Of a stretch of 64,000 bases of DNA, positions 54,301-62,236 are shown one piece after another. A program made the position numbers and the translations under genes. The notes under the pieces were generated by a model. It saw nothing but the letters and a program-made list of their open reading frames with translations. It had not been told where the DNA came from and searched no databases. The stretch covers positions 310,001-374,000 of the forward strand of contig CAWBVU010000006.1 in the NCBI GenBank assembly GCA_963792405.1. The letters run 5' to 3'. Position 1 is the first letter of the stretch. The number at the start of each line of letters is the position of its first letter. The DNA comes from SZUA-442 sp963792405. GTDB lineage: Bacteria > Actinomycetota > Acidimicrobiia > Spongiisociales > UBA5794.

Positions 54301-54671
54301 AGAACGGTCGTGCCGAGATCCGAGAGTCGACCCATCGAGGAGAACCAGGCCGACGGCGTCCATGTATCGGCGTCCGCATCGCTCATGCCATACGACGGTG
54401 CAACGGCGATCGCACTGTTGCGGACGAGGTCACCTCCGCCGAGCACCACGGCGTCGCAGATTTCCGCGAGGCGTTCGATCCGCTCGGGTCGCAAGGGGCC
54501 GAGGCCGACCACGACGGGCCATGTCGGCACTGCCGCGCCGAGAGGTCCGAACCAGACGAACTCGACATCGGGTCGTCGCCCGGACAGCTCTCGTTGCGCG
54601 ACCATGGGGAAGAGCAGGTCGCCGTAGTTGGCGACGTCGAAGGTGCCCACCAGGCCGACCCTCACCGTCAC
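51366..54671 (-). CDS. Polysaccharide pyruvyltransferase-like domain fused to two GT2 glycosyltransferase domains
   Basis: This 1101-residue protein begins with a polysaccharide pyruvyltransferase-family domain (about 1-365): VGLVGTFDVANYGDLLFPMV, DAVVLGGGDLVRNSA, SVRDRTSERNLG and NACFIGNSLHGGITSLVY. A helical, Ala/Glu-rich linker (about 380-550) follows. Two GT-A family 2 domains come next, at about 552-800 (FSILTPVYNPPAELLEACIRSV, LLDHDDELAPHALE) and about 805-1060 (LSIIIPFRDRPDYTGR, LVDNGSRDPETHDRI, LFLNNDTEPFHEGW). It may both extend a chain and ketalise it with pyruvate. GTG 54671 is chosen because GGAGGT lies 5 nt upstream. Confidence 0.88.
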   Translation of the reverse strand: MTVRVGLVGTFDVANYGDLLFPMVAQRELSGRRPDVEFVWFGPLGAAVPTWPVVVGLGPLRPERIERLAEICDAVVLGGGDLVRNSAIAVAPSYGMSDADADTWTPSAWFSSMGRLSDLGTTVLWNAVGVAEPTDGSAAAGASYLSVRDRTSERNLGTSTDVSIVPDTVLLLDRVFPTRLLDDTRASLVDRGILPERDYIAIQGASSVAPLIDLDAVDRLSAGRDIVVVEIGPCHGDALLTRLARERFGDRVAAIEAPTTLEELAAAIANAACFIGNSLHGGITSLVYDVPFQLFQFDPYSKRQGVLEVVGVGPERLIRNPGSIPETLDDPVDWDRAGAISTLDAHFDRIADLIPSSSHAIPLGPADRPELVHLSLQRPPRSLDLGSSSVVVPIEVPPLPSPIESLIHVLDRARAESATLPDPALPLLAEFGRTRSTPEDFLGAVAELRAMRASFVEAEAGWTQTVAHAEALDTSLAEARNAWAETARTAELSEITIAGLDAQLVSRVGCWLDDVAGPAVTEPARAGAAPGDYEAWWAARPTAVAPSTTSGNVRFSILTPVYNPPAELLEACIRSVRSQTYDDWELVLVDVSDAPHVRPMCARFMAIDPRIRVIRADNQGISANTNLAASEATGEWFALLDHDDELAPHALESMADAIAAHPQMGFGYSDEDKIDEEGRRSDPFFKPDWSPDLLRTVNYVTHLQVIRRDVWAAIDGLRPEMDGAQDYDLALRASAMAGGAFHVPDVLYHWRLHEDSTASDVGVKPHAHRAGRRALQDFARQHAPGSWIEFGTGPTSHRFRYPVEPVPLSIIIPFRDRPDYTGRCLEGIARTGTALPFEVLLVDNGSRDPETHDRIAEWLVRYPWARVVRYDEPFNFQKINNWAVRQATGDLLLFLNNDTEPFHEGWVEALAEHAQRPEVGAVGARLFYPNGLVQHAGVAVGIGGFAEHPWAGLAPDAWTPAGPSYWTRDFVAVTAACLMIERAKFESVGGFDERFTIGGGDVALGLSLHEGGYWNVMTPYARLIHHESQSRGTVVPDSDLVMSRRRYAPYIDGRDPFYNTNLTLDDTTCRLRPPPDIGRITAHEHTTALDDTDPVGSPPRR

Positions 54672-54707
54672 CGATGACCTCCCGACGTGCTCACGTCGTC
54701 GCACCCA

Positions 54708-56138
54708 TCACGATTCGGATCCTGTGATGAAGGTCCAGATACGGTCGAACTCGCGCTGCCAATCCCCACTCGCCACCTCCTGTCGGCCGTGGTCGGCGAT
54801 CGCGAGCCTCAGGTGGGCGTCATCGATGAGCGTGCCCACCCCTGCGGCGATCGAGGATGGGTACGGCTCCACGACGAGGCAGTTCTCGCCGTCCCTGAGG
54901 AACCACGAGGTCGCGGGGTTGACGTTCACCACGGGGGCCACACCCGCTGCGAGGTATTCGAACGGCTGGTACGACGGATGTCTCGAGAACATGAAGCAGA
55001 TTCCGATGTCCGACCGAAGGTAGAGATCCTGGACCTCGTCGATCGTCGTCAGGAGGCCCAGGTTGTCGATGATGCCCCCGAGGCCGAGGTCGGCGGGGTC
55101 GAACTCCTCGCCCGCGGAGACGATGTGGATACGGTCGCCATACCGACGCTTGAGGAGCACACACGCGGAGGCGACCAGCTCGAACGCGTTGCGATCGACG
55201 CTCGGTCGGCCGTACAGAACGATCTGGATGGGTCGCCCCGGCGTCGCCGATGGCTTCTCGTCGGGCAGATCGGGGATGTCGAATGCCGGAGTGAAGGCGA
55301 CCGCTGGATTGCCGTACGAGGCATAGATCTCGGCGAGCCCCGGCGTATTCACGATGCCGGCGAAGCCCAACCGATACGTCGCCTCCGTGAGCCCGTACAT
55401 GCTGCCCGCCGGGTAGAAGGAAGGCTCGTAGTCCTGCACCATGTAGAACTTCGCACCGACGTCGTTGAACCTGGCGAGGGCGAACGCCGTGGTCCACAGG
55501 GTGCAGACCCCGATGTCCGTGGCGGGGAGCTCCCCATACGGCACCTGCCCCGCTCGTACGAGCACGAGGTCGATGCCCTCGAGCGAAGGGAAACTCCTCG
55601 CGATCGTCCTCCGCAGCTCCCGCTCGGGCACCTCGGGATCGAAGATCACGACGCGGTGCTCGACGCCGTGGATGCGGGTCATGGCGTCCATGAGGCGCAG
55701 AATGGTGTGGATCCCGCCGAAGAGCGCATGACGGAAGTAGGGGAGGAACCAGGTCGCCGACGCCACGCGTGCCGTTCGCTGATCGAATCGCTCGACCACC
55801 GCACGGTTCGCAGCGAGTTCCTCGCCCGTCAGATCGAAATACGAGACGAACGAGACCATGTGCGCAGCGGTCTGCGTCCACGGGTGGGGCGGCCGTTCGG
55901 CTTCGTCCACCCGCATCGCGGCCAGCTCAGTCGGCCTGCGCAGTTGGCGGATGCCATACCGTGCCCTTCCGCCGAGGGCAGTGAGACCACCGGCCCGGGC
56001 GATCGCGATCGTGCGACGCGGCAGTGAGATGATGCCGTGGCCTCCGGTGGCCGACCTCATGCGCCACCTCAGGTCGGCGAGGATGCCCCGAGGACCGACG
56101 CGACGCCATGCGTTCATGAATCTCGATGCCAATCGCAT
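54708..56138 (-). CDS. Glycosyltransferase family 4, WsaF/rhamnosyltransferase-like
   Basis: This 476-residue GT-B protein carries the segment FYMVQDYEPSFYPAGSMYGL followed by A-x-Y-R-L-G-F-A-G-I-V-N-T-P-G, typical of WsaF-like transferases that act on rhamnan chains. The donor-site region SRHPSYQPFEYLAAGVAPVVN follows. The rml genes 2-5 kb away would supply dTDP-L-rhamnose, which makes rhamnose a plausible donor. ATG 56138 has GGGGGA 6 nt upstream. Confidence 0.86.
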   Translation of the reverse strand: MRLASRFMNAWRRVGPRGILADLRWRMRSATGGHGIISLPRRTIAIARAGGLTALGGRARYGIRQLRRPTELAAMRVDEAERPPHPWTQTAAHMVSFVSYFDLTGEELAANRAVVERFDQRTARVASATWFLPYFRHALFGGIHTILRLMDAMTRIHGVEHRVVIFDPEVPERELRRTIARSFPSLEGIDLVLVRAGQVPYGELPATDIGVCTLWTTAFALARFNDVGAKFYMVQDYEPSFYPAGSMYGLTEATYRLGFAGIVNTPGLAEIYASYGNPAVAFTPAFDIPDLPDEKPSATPGRPIQIVLYGRPSVDRNAFELVASACVLLKRRYGDRIHIVSAGEEFDPADLGLGGIIDNLGLLTTIDEVQDLYLRSDIGICFMFSRHPSYQPFEYLAAGVAPVVNVNPATSWFLRDGENCLVVEPYPSSIAAGVGTLIDDAHLRLAIADHGRQEVASGDWQREFDRIWTFITGSES

Positions 56139-56353
56139 TCACATCCCCCGGTTCGACGTCGTCGCGCGTGGGTCACGGCCCCGGGTACCTCCGATGGACG
56201 GGCCCTCACCATCGCTTCCCGAGGCGTCGCCCGACGCACGTCTGCAATCCGAGGATCGTCGTGATCCCGGCGCGTCGGTGACGGGTGACCTGCACCAGAT
56301 CGTATCGTGGTTCGGTACCGCCCACGTGCAGGCGACGCGCCTCGTTCGTTCGC

Positions 56354-57739
56354 TCACATCACTCCGATCATCTCGATCGTCACCACGACGAGCGACACGG
56401 CCGCGAGCGCCCCGAGCATGGCCCGACCCGGTGCCTTCGCAGTTGCAGCGGTGGCGAGGCCGGCGGCGAACATCGGCAGGAGGGGAAGGCCGTACCGCAC
56501 GGTGACGGGGAAGACCATTCCCGCAAGTGTGAGGTGGACGAACAGCACGATCGCGGGACCCAGGACGAGTGCTGCGACCAGGGTCGCGGTGGCCAGCGCC
56601 GAGGATCGTCGACCACGCGCAACCAGCGCGACTCCGACGTTGGCGCCGATCATGAGGAGATTGCCGATCGCCGCGATCAGGACGGTGAGCGGCCCCGCGA
56701 TGAACCCGGGGAGATACGGATTCTGAAGCGGGCTCACGAGCGCCGTCAACTGGCCCGTGACGTCGGCCAGTGTCAACGGATTCCCGGAGAAGGCCGCGAT
56801 CTGCGGAACGAGTTCGGTCGGCGCAGTCGCGAGCGCCCCCTGGGCGATCATCCACGGAATGGTGCCGAGTGCCGCGCCGGTCAGAAGGGCCGCGAGACCC
56901 CGCCAGGGGAGTCGTGGGCTTCCATTGCTTCCGGCCGAAGTCTGCTGGATGTGACGGAGCAGGAGGTACGCCACCATCACTCCGATTGCGACCACGTTGA
57001 GCGGCTTCCCGAGGACCGTGAGGGTCCCTGCGACCACGAGGGGCCACGCCGGACTGACACCTCGTTCCCATCGCAGGGTCAACCACGCCAACGCGGCACC
57101 CCCCGCCACGCCGGTGATGTCAGGGTTCACGATGGAGGACACATGCAGCACAGTGGGAGCCGTCGCAACGACCACGATCGTCGAGAACCGCACCGACAGG
57201 GGAATCGAGAACTCCCCGAGCAGGCCCCACAGCATGGCGGCTGCGAGGACCGCCCAGGCGATGCCAACCGTTCGGGAGGCCGTGAGCAGGCTGTCGACGC
57301 CGGGGACCACCGCAGCGACGGTGCGCCCGGCGAATCCGGTCAGGGCGTAGTAGAGAGGGGAGGCCGTGTACGCGGTGTTCCATCCCTCCCACGGGAAGTC
57401 GGCCGGGTCGTAGCTCGGCGCATCACACGGAGGCAGGTTCCAACTGAAGTCGGTCCCATGGCAGGCCGTCTCGCGCATCGTCTCCTGCGACAGGAGGTCA
57501 CCCCTCCCGACGAGATCGAATCGCGAGTTCTTCTCCAGGCTGTCGAGGTGCTGGATCTCGTCGTACGGCGAGAGGGACGGATACCGGATGATGTGGAGGA
57601 TGCTCAGCGCGGCCACGAGGACGAGGAGCACGGCGAGCACGATGGGACCCCGGTGTGAAGGCGGTTTGGCATCCGTCCGCCTCACACCCCCGAGGGCGAC
57701 GGTCGATTCGCCCCCGGAGGGCTGGTCGGTGCCAGTCAC
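56354..57739 (-). CDS. Polytopic membrane protein, GT-C glycosyltransferase-like
   Basis: This 461-residue protein has about ten membrane helices. After the first helix, a periplasmic loop begins SLSPYDEIQHLDSLEKNS, with an acidic D-E pair of the kind that forms the catalytic site in GT-C enzymes. GTG 57739 is chosen because GAGGAG lies 7 nt upstream; the in-frame ATG at 57820 would extend across the rmlC promoter region. The 215-bp gap to the next gene (56139-56353) holds nothing I can identify apart from a possible minus-strand TACGAT at 56304-56299. Substrate is unknown. Confidence 0.8.
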   Translation of the reverse strand: MTGTDQPSGGESTVALGGVRRTDAKPPSHRGPIVLAVLLVLVAALSILHIIRYPSLSPYDEIQHLDSLEKNSRFDLVGRGDLLSQETMRETACHGTDFSWNLPPCDAPSYDPADFPWEGWNTAYTASPLYYALTGFAGRTVAAVVPGVDSLLTASRTVGIAWAVLAAAMLWGLLGEFSIPLSVRFSTIVVVATAPTVLHVSSIVNPDITGVAGGAALAWLTLRWERGVSPAWPLVVAGTLTVLGKPLNVVAIGVMVAYLLLRHIQQTSAGSNGSPRLPWRGLAALLTGAALGTIPWMIAQGALATAPTELVPQIAAFSGNPLTLADVTGQLTALVSPLQNPYLPGFIAGPLTVLIAAIGNLLMIGANVGVALVARGRRSSALATATLVAALVLGPAIVLFVHLTLAGMVFPVTVRYGLPLLPMFAAGLATAATAKAPGRAMLGALAAVSLVVVTIEMIGVM

Positions 57740-57807
57740 GTGCGAACTCCTCGACGCTAGGGTGGCGTGCGGTTTGGGAGAGTAGGCGGCGGCGAGGGAG
57801 AACGGCT

Positions 57808-58359
57808 GTGAGATCGGCACCGACGGGGCTGTCCGACGTCCTCGAGTTCGAGCCCACCGTGTACGGCGACGACCGTGGTGCGTTCTTCGAGAGCTTCAAC
57901 CAGAGGTGGTTCCGCGACGCCACCGGCCTCGAGGTCGCGTTCGTCCAGGACAACCAGTCGACCTCTCGGCACGGGGTGCTGCGCGGCCTGCACTACCAGC
58001 TCCCTCCGATGGCCCAGGGGAAGCTGGTCCGTGTCGTGCGGGGGGCGATCCTCGATGTCGCTGTCGATGTACGACGCACATCGCCGAGCTTCTCGGAATG
58101 GGTCGCCGTGGAGCTGACCGCGGAGAACAGGAAGCAGCTGTGGGTGCCACCCGGATTCGCCCACGGCTTCGTCGTCCTGTCGGACATCGCCGATGTGCTG
58201 TACAAGACGACCGAGTACTACTCACCCGAGCACGATCGGGGCATCCGTTGGGATGACCCGACGATCGGGATCTCGTGGCCGGAACTCGGGATCGGCCCGA
58301 TACTCTCGCCCAAGGACGCGGATGCGCCCTCGCTGGGTGATGCGGAGGTGTTCGAGTGA
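57808..58359 (+). CDS. rmlC: dTDP-4-dehydrorhamnose 3,5-epimerase
   Basis: This 183-residue cupin catalyses the third step of dTDP-L-rhamnose synthesis. Family residues are seen in DDRGAFFESFNQRWF, VQDNQSTSRHGVLRGLHYQ (catalytic His in R-G-L-H-Y-Q), GKLVRVVRGAILDVAVD and LWVPPGFAHGFVVLSD. GTG 57808 has GAGGGAG 7 nt upstream; longer frames into the divergent gene are not used. It is the first gene of the rmlC-B-A-D operon. Confidence 0.95.
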   Translation: MRSAPTGLSDVLEFEPTVYGDDRGAFFESFNQRWFRDATGLEVAFVQDNQSTSRHGVLRGLHYQLPPMAQGKLVRVVRGAILDVAVDVRRTSPSFSEWVAVELTAENRKQLWVPPGFAHGFVVLSDIADVLYKTTEYYSPEHDRGIRWDDPTIGISWPELGIGPILSPKDADAPSLGDAEVFE

Positions 58360-58369
58360 GGAGCGGAAC

Positions 58370-59338
58370 GTGAGCCGAAGGTACCTGATCACCGGGGGCG
58401 CGGGGTTCATCGGGTCGAACTTCGTTCGGCGCGTCCTCGCCGACGAATCGGACGCGACCGTGACGAACCTCGATGCCATGACCTACGCCGGGGTGCCGGC
58501 CACCGTTGCGGAGCTGGATGCGGACCCCCGCCACCGGTTCGTCGAGGGTGACATCAGGGATGCGGCCCTCGTCGACGAGGTCCTGCCCGGCCACGACGTC
58601 GTGGTCCACTTCGCCGCGGAGAGCCACGTCGATCGATCCATCGAGGGCCCGACCGTGTTCCTCTCGACGAACGTGGTCGGCACGGGTGTGCTCCTCGATG
58701 CGGCGCGCCGGCACGGAATCGCCAGGTTCATCCACGTGTCGACCGACGAGGTGTACGGATCGGTCGCCGAGGGGTTCCCCGACGAGCACGCGAGGCTCGA
58801 TCCCTCGTCGCCCTACTCGTCGTCGAAGGCAGGGTCGGACCTGCTCGCCCTCTCGTACCACACGACCTACGGCTACGACGTGATCGTGACCAGATGCACG
58901 AACAACTACGGGCCCTACCAGTTCCCCGAGAAGGTGATTCCGCTGTTCGTGACGAACCTCCTCGACGGCCTGAAGGTGCCGCTCTACGGCGATGGGCGGA
59001 ACGAGCGGGACTGGCTCCACGTCGCCGACCACACCGCGGCCCTCCACCTCCTGGTCGACGAGGGCACGCCAGGGGAGATCTACAACATCGGGGCGAACGC
59101 ACAACTCTCGAACCTCGAGCTCACCATGCGCATCCTCGACGCCGTCGGAATGGGGGAGGAGATGATCCAACCGGTCGAGGACCGCCTCGGCCATGACCTG
59201 CGATATGCCGTCGACTCGTCGAAGGTGCGGTCCCTCGGCTGGAAGCCGGAGCACGACTTCGATGAGCACCTCGCCGACACGATCGAGTGGTACCGGTCCC
59301 GGCGCGACTGGTGGGAGCCATTGAAGGTGGGACGATGA
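58370..59338 (+). CDS. rmlB: dTDP-glucose 4,6-dehydratase
   Basis: This 322-residue extended SDR converts dTDP-glucose to dTDP-4-keto-6-deoxyglucose. The NAD motif is GGAGFIGSNFVRRVL, the catalytic threonine-aspartate-glutamate region is HVSTDEVYG, and the Y-x3-K pair is in SPYSSSKAGSDLL. GTG 58370 follows GAGGAG by 6 nt; a longer frame overlapping rmlC is not used. The stop overlaps the rmlA start. Confidence 0.96.
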   Translation: MSRRYLITGGAGFIGSNFVRRVLADESDATVTNLDAMTYAGVPATVAELDADPRHRFVEGDIRDAALVDEVLPGHDVVVHFAAESHVDRSIEGPTVFLSTNVVGTGVLLDAARRHGIARFIHVSTDEVYGSVAEGFPDEHARLDPSSPYSSSKAGSDLLALSYHTTYGYDVIVTRCTNNYGPYQFPEKVIPLFVTNLLDGLKVPLYGDGRNERDWLHVADHTAALHLLVDEGTPGEIYNIGANAQLSNLELTMRILDAVGMGEEMIQPVEDRLGHDLRYAVDSSKVRSLGWKPEHDFDEHLADTIEWYRSRRDWWEPLKVGR

Positions 59339-60201
59339 AGGGCATCATCCTCGCCGGCGGAGCAGGGACGCGGCTCGATCCGATGACCCGGGTGGCGAGC
59401 AAGCAGCTCCAACCCGTGTACGACAAGCCGATGATCTACTACCCGCTCGCCACACTCATGGACGCGGGTATCCGGGAGATCCTGTTGATCTCGACCCCCC
59501 ACGACGTCCCGAGGTTCGCCTCGCTGCTCGAGGACGGCTCGCAGTGGGGGATCTCGATCGAGTATGCCGTGCAGGACGCTCCCCGCGGGATCGCCGAGGC
59601 CTTCGTCATCGGCGAGGATTTCATCGACGGGGATCCCGTTGCGCTGATCCTCGGCGACAACATCTTCTACGGGGATCTGGGACTGGCCGAGCTCGCCGCG
59701 TCGTTCGACACCGGCGCACTGGTGTTCGCCTATCCCGTGAAGGATCCGGAGCGCTATGGCGTGGTCGAGCTCGACGGCGACGTGGTCGTGTCCCTCGAGG
59801 AGAAGCCGGCGAAGCCCCGCTCGCACCTCGCCGTCCCCGGCCTGTACCTCTACGACGGTGAGGTGGCGAACCTCGCCAATGCCCTCCAGCCCTCTGGTCG
59901 GGGTGAGCTCGAGATCACCGACCTCAACCTCGCGTACCTCGAGCGAGGGCTCCTTCGGGCTCGGCGCCTCGAGCGCGGCATCGCATGGCTCGACTCCGGC
60001 ACGCACGACTCGCTGCTCGACGCCGCGAACTTCATCGCCACGATCGAGCATCGCCAAGGTTTCAAGATCGCCTGCCTCGAGGAGATCGCCTTCAAGAGGG
60101 GATTCCTCGACCAGGCCCAACTCGCGGCGATGATCGAGACCATGCCGCGAAGCGGCTACCGCGAGTACGTCGAGGGAGTCATCGCCGAAGGGACGGAGTG
60201 A
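59335..60201 (+). CDS. rmlA: Glucose-1-phosphate thymidylyltransferase
   Basis: This 288-residue nucleotidyltransferase makes dTDP-glucose from dTTP and glucose-1-phosphate. Its start MKGIILAGGAGTRLDP, K-Q-L-Q-P-V-Y-D-K-P-M-I-Y-Y-P, the L-G-D-N-I-F-Y-G loop and the segment W-L-D-S-G-T-H-D-S-L are family hallmarks. ATG 59335 overlaps the rmlB stop, and the gene's own stop overlaps rmlD. Confidence 0.97.
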   Translation: MKGIILAGGAGTRLDPMTRVASKQLQPVYDKPMIYYPLATLMDAGIREILLISTPHDVPRFASLLEDGSQWGISIEYAVQDAPRGIAEAFVIGEDFIDGDPVALILGDNIFYGDLGLAELAASFDTGALVFAYPVKDPERYGVVELDGDVVVSLEEKPAKPRSHLAVPGLYLYDGEVANLANALQPSGRGELEITDLNLAYLERGLLRARRLERGIAWLDSGTHDSLLDAANFIATIEHRQGFKIACLEEIAFKRGFLDQAQLAAMIETMPRSGYREYVEGVIAEGTE

Positions 60202-61043
60202 CGGTGATCGCGGTCACCGGCTCCGCCGGACAGCTCGGCCACGCGTTCCGCTCCCGCCTCGGCGATGACACCGCCTTCCTCGATCGTTCCGCGCTGGACC
60301 TCACGGACACCTCCGGCATACGCCGCGTCGTCGAGCGTCTCGCACCGAGTCTCCTCATCAACTGCGCCGCCTACACGGCCGTCGACAGGGCGGAGACGGA
60401 TGGGGACACCGCCCGCACCGTCAACGCCACCGCCGTCGGCCTCCTCGCCGAGGCGTGCGCTGAGGTGGGGGCGAAGTTCGTCACCTTCTCGACCGACTAC
60501 GTGTTCGACGGCACCAAGGACCGCGGGTACGTCGAGAGTGACGAGACCGAGCCGATCAACGTCTACGGGGCGACCAAGCGCGAGGGCGAGGTGCTCGCCC
60601 TCGAGGCTGACCCGTCGGCACTGGTGATCCGGACCTCCTGGGTCATGTCGGGCACCCACCGCTGCTTCGCGTCGGTGATGCGGGATCTCATCCGGAAGGG
60701 GGACGTCACAGTCGTCGACGACCAGATCGGCAGACCCACCTTCGTCGACGACCTCGTGTCAGGCACGATCGACGCCATCGGGGCGGGCGCGACGGGGATC
60801 CTGCATCTGACGAACTCAGGCACCGCGACCTGGTACGACATCGCCCGGGAGATCGCTGCGCTCGAAGGGTTCGGACCGGCGCGTGTCCGGCCGTGCGCGA
60901 CCGCGGACTTCCCGACCGCGGCGAGACGGCCGTCGAACTCGGTCCTCGATTCCGAGCGGACGGCACCCCTCGGGCTTCCTCCGCTGCGGGAGTGGCGGCC
61001 CGCTCTCACCGATGCGCTGATCCAGATGGATCGTGCGGAATGA
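60198..61043 (+). CDS. rmlD: dTDP-4-dehydrorhamnose reductase
   Basis: This 281-residue SDR reduces dTDP-4-keto-rhamnose to dTDP-L-rhamnose. Motifs are V-T-G-S-A-G-Q-L-G at the N-terminus, NCAAYTAVDRAE, FSTDYVFDGTKD and the Y-x3-K in NVYGATKREGE. GTG 60198 overlaps the rmlA stop; GTG 60204 is an alternative. It completes the rhamnose pathway. The 124-bp gap after it contains a TATCCT hexamer that may drive gmd. Confidence 0.94.
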   Translation: MTVIAVTGSAGQLGHAFRSRLGDDTAFLDRSALDLTDTSGIRRVVERLAPSLLINCAAYTAVDRAETDGDTARTVNATAVGLLAEACAEVGAKFVTFSTDYVFDGTKDRGYVESDETEPINVYGATKREGEVLALEADPSALVIRTSWVMSGTHRCFASVMRDLIRKGDVTVVDDQIGRPTFVDDLVSGTIDAIGAGATGILHLTNSGTATWYDIAREIAALEGFGPARVRPCATADFPTAARRPSNSVLDSERTAPLGLPPLREWRPALTDALIQMDRAE

Positions 61044-61133
61044 ACGGTGGTGACATCGCCGATCGACCCGTGGGCACGGCACGTCGAACCGTGTGGGTCC
61101 CGACCGGCAGACCTCCCCGATGGCGCACCGGGC

Positions 61134-61139
61134 TATCCT
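61134..61139 (+). promoter_or_regulatory. Possible TATCCT -10 box for gmd
   Basis: TATCCT would start transcription near 61146, giving a leader of about 22 nt that carries AGGGGGAG before the gmd GTG. No clear -35 element was seen. Confidence 0.35.
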
Positions 61140-61167
61140 GCCCGCACCGATCGACCAGGGGGAGTTC

Positions 61168-62214
61168 GTGAAGACCGCGCTGATCACCGGCATCACCGGA
61201 CAGGATGGCTCGTATCTCGCCGAGCTCCTGCTCGCCAAGGGATATGAGGTCCACGGGATCATCAGGCGGGCGTCGTCGTTCAACACGGCGAGGATCGATC
61301 ACCTCTACCAGGATCCGCACAATCCGTCCCCGAGGCTGATCCTCCACTACGGTGACCTCACCGACGGCTCGCAGTTGGCCAGGCTGATTCGGACCATCGG
61401 GCCGGATGAGATCTACAACCTCGCCGCACAGTCACACGTCGCCGTGTCGTTCCAGCAACCCGAGTACACGGGCAACGTCGACGGCCTCGGGACCATCCGG
61501 CTCCTCGAGGCCGTCAGGGAGTCGGGGATCGACACCAGGCTGTACCAGGCGGGGACCTCCGAGATGTTCGGCGACGCACCGCCCCCCCAGTCCGAGGCCA
61601 GCCCCTTCCAGCCGCGGTCGCCCTACGCGGCCGCAAAGCTCTACGCCTACTGGGTCGTGCGCAACTACCGCGAGGCGTACGACATGCACGCCGTGACCGG
61701 GATCCTGTTCAACCACGAGTCCCCGCGTCGTGGAGAGACCTTCGTCACCCGGAAGATCACGAGGGCGATCGCCCGCATCCTCGCGGGCACGCAGCGCACG
61801 CTGTACCTGGGCAACCTCGACGCCAGGAGGGACTGGGGCCATGCCGCGGACTACGTGCGAGCGATGTGGATGATGCTCCAGACGGATGTGCCGAAGGACT
61901 ACGTGATCGGCACCGGGGAGTCGTACTCGATCAGGGACTTCCTGGATGCCTCCTTCGGGCTCGTGGGCCTCGACTGGCACCCTTTCGTGGAGATCGATCC
62001 CGCCTACTTCAGGCCGACCGAAGTCGAGTTCCTCGAGGCCGACCCGTCATTGGCGATCGAGGAACTGGGCTGGAAGCCCGAGATCTCGTTCACGGAACTG
62101 GTCGCCGAGATGGTCGTCTCCGACCTCGCCGAGGTCGGCCTCACCCTCGAGGAGGGCCGCGTCCTCGCCGTCGAGCGCGCCAGCGAACGAGCCCCGGAAG
62201 GCCCAGGCGACTGA
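61168..62214 (+). CDS. gmd: GDP-mannose 4,6-dehydratase
   Basis: This 348-residue SDR converts GDP-D-mannose to GDP-4-keto-6-deoxy-D-mannose, precursor of GDP-fucose, GDP-rhamnose or GDP-perosamine. Signature segments are ITGITGQDGSYLAELLL, RRASSFNTARIDHLY, NLAAQSHVAVSFQQPEYT, GTSEMFG and SPYAAAKLYAYW. GTG 61168 has AGGGGGA upstream. The reductase, epimerase or aminotransferase that would use the product is not encoded next to it in this window. Confidence 0.96.
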   Translation: MKTALITGITGQDGSYLAELLLAKGYEVHGIIRRASSFNTARIDHLYQDPHNPSPRLILHYGDLTDGSQLARLIRTIGPDEIYNLAAQSHVAVSFQQPEYTGNVDGLGTIRLLEAVRESGIDTRLYQAGTSEMFGDAPPPQSEASPFQPRSPYAAAKLYAYWVVRNYREAYDMHAVTGILFNHESPRRGETFVTRKITRAIARILAGTQRTLYLGNLDARRDWGHAADYVRAMWMMLQTDVPKDYVIGTGESYSIRDFLDASFGLVGLDWHPFVEIDPAYFRPTEVEFLEADPSLAIEELGWKPEISFTELVAEMVVSDLAEVGLTLEEGRVLAVERASERAPEGPGD

Positions 62215-62236
62215 TGCATCGGTGGTCGAGCCCGAG

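Noticed and set aside
56285..57658. Open frame of 457 codons on the plus strand
   Set aside because: It is antisense to the GT-C-like membrane gene and very rich in Arg, Gly, Glu and His without any hydrophobic or catalytic pattern.
59080..60120. Open frame of 346 codons on the minus strand across rmlB/rmlA
   Set aside because: rmlB and rmlA on the plus strand carry intact family motifs; the antisense frame is a composition effect.
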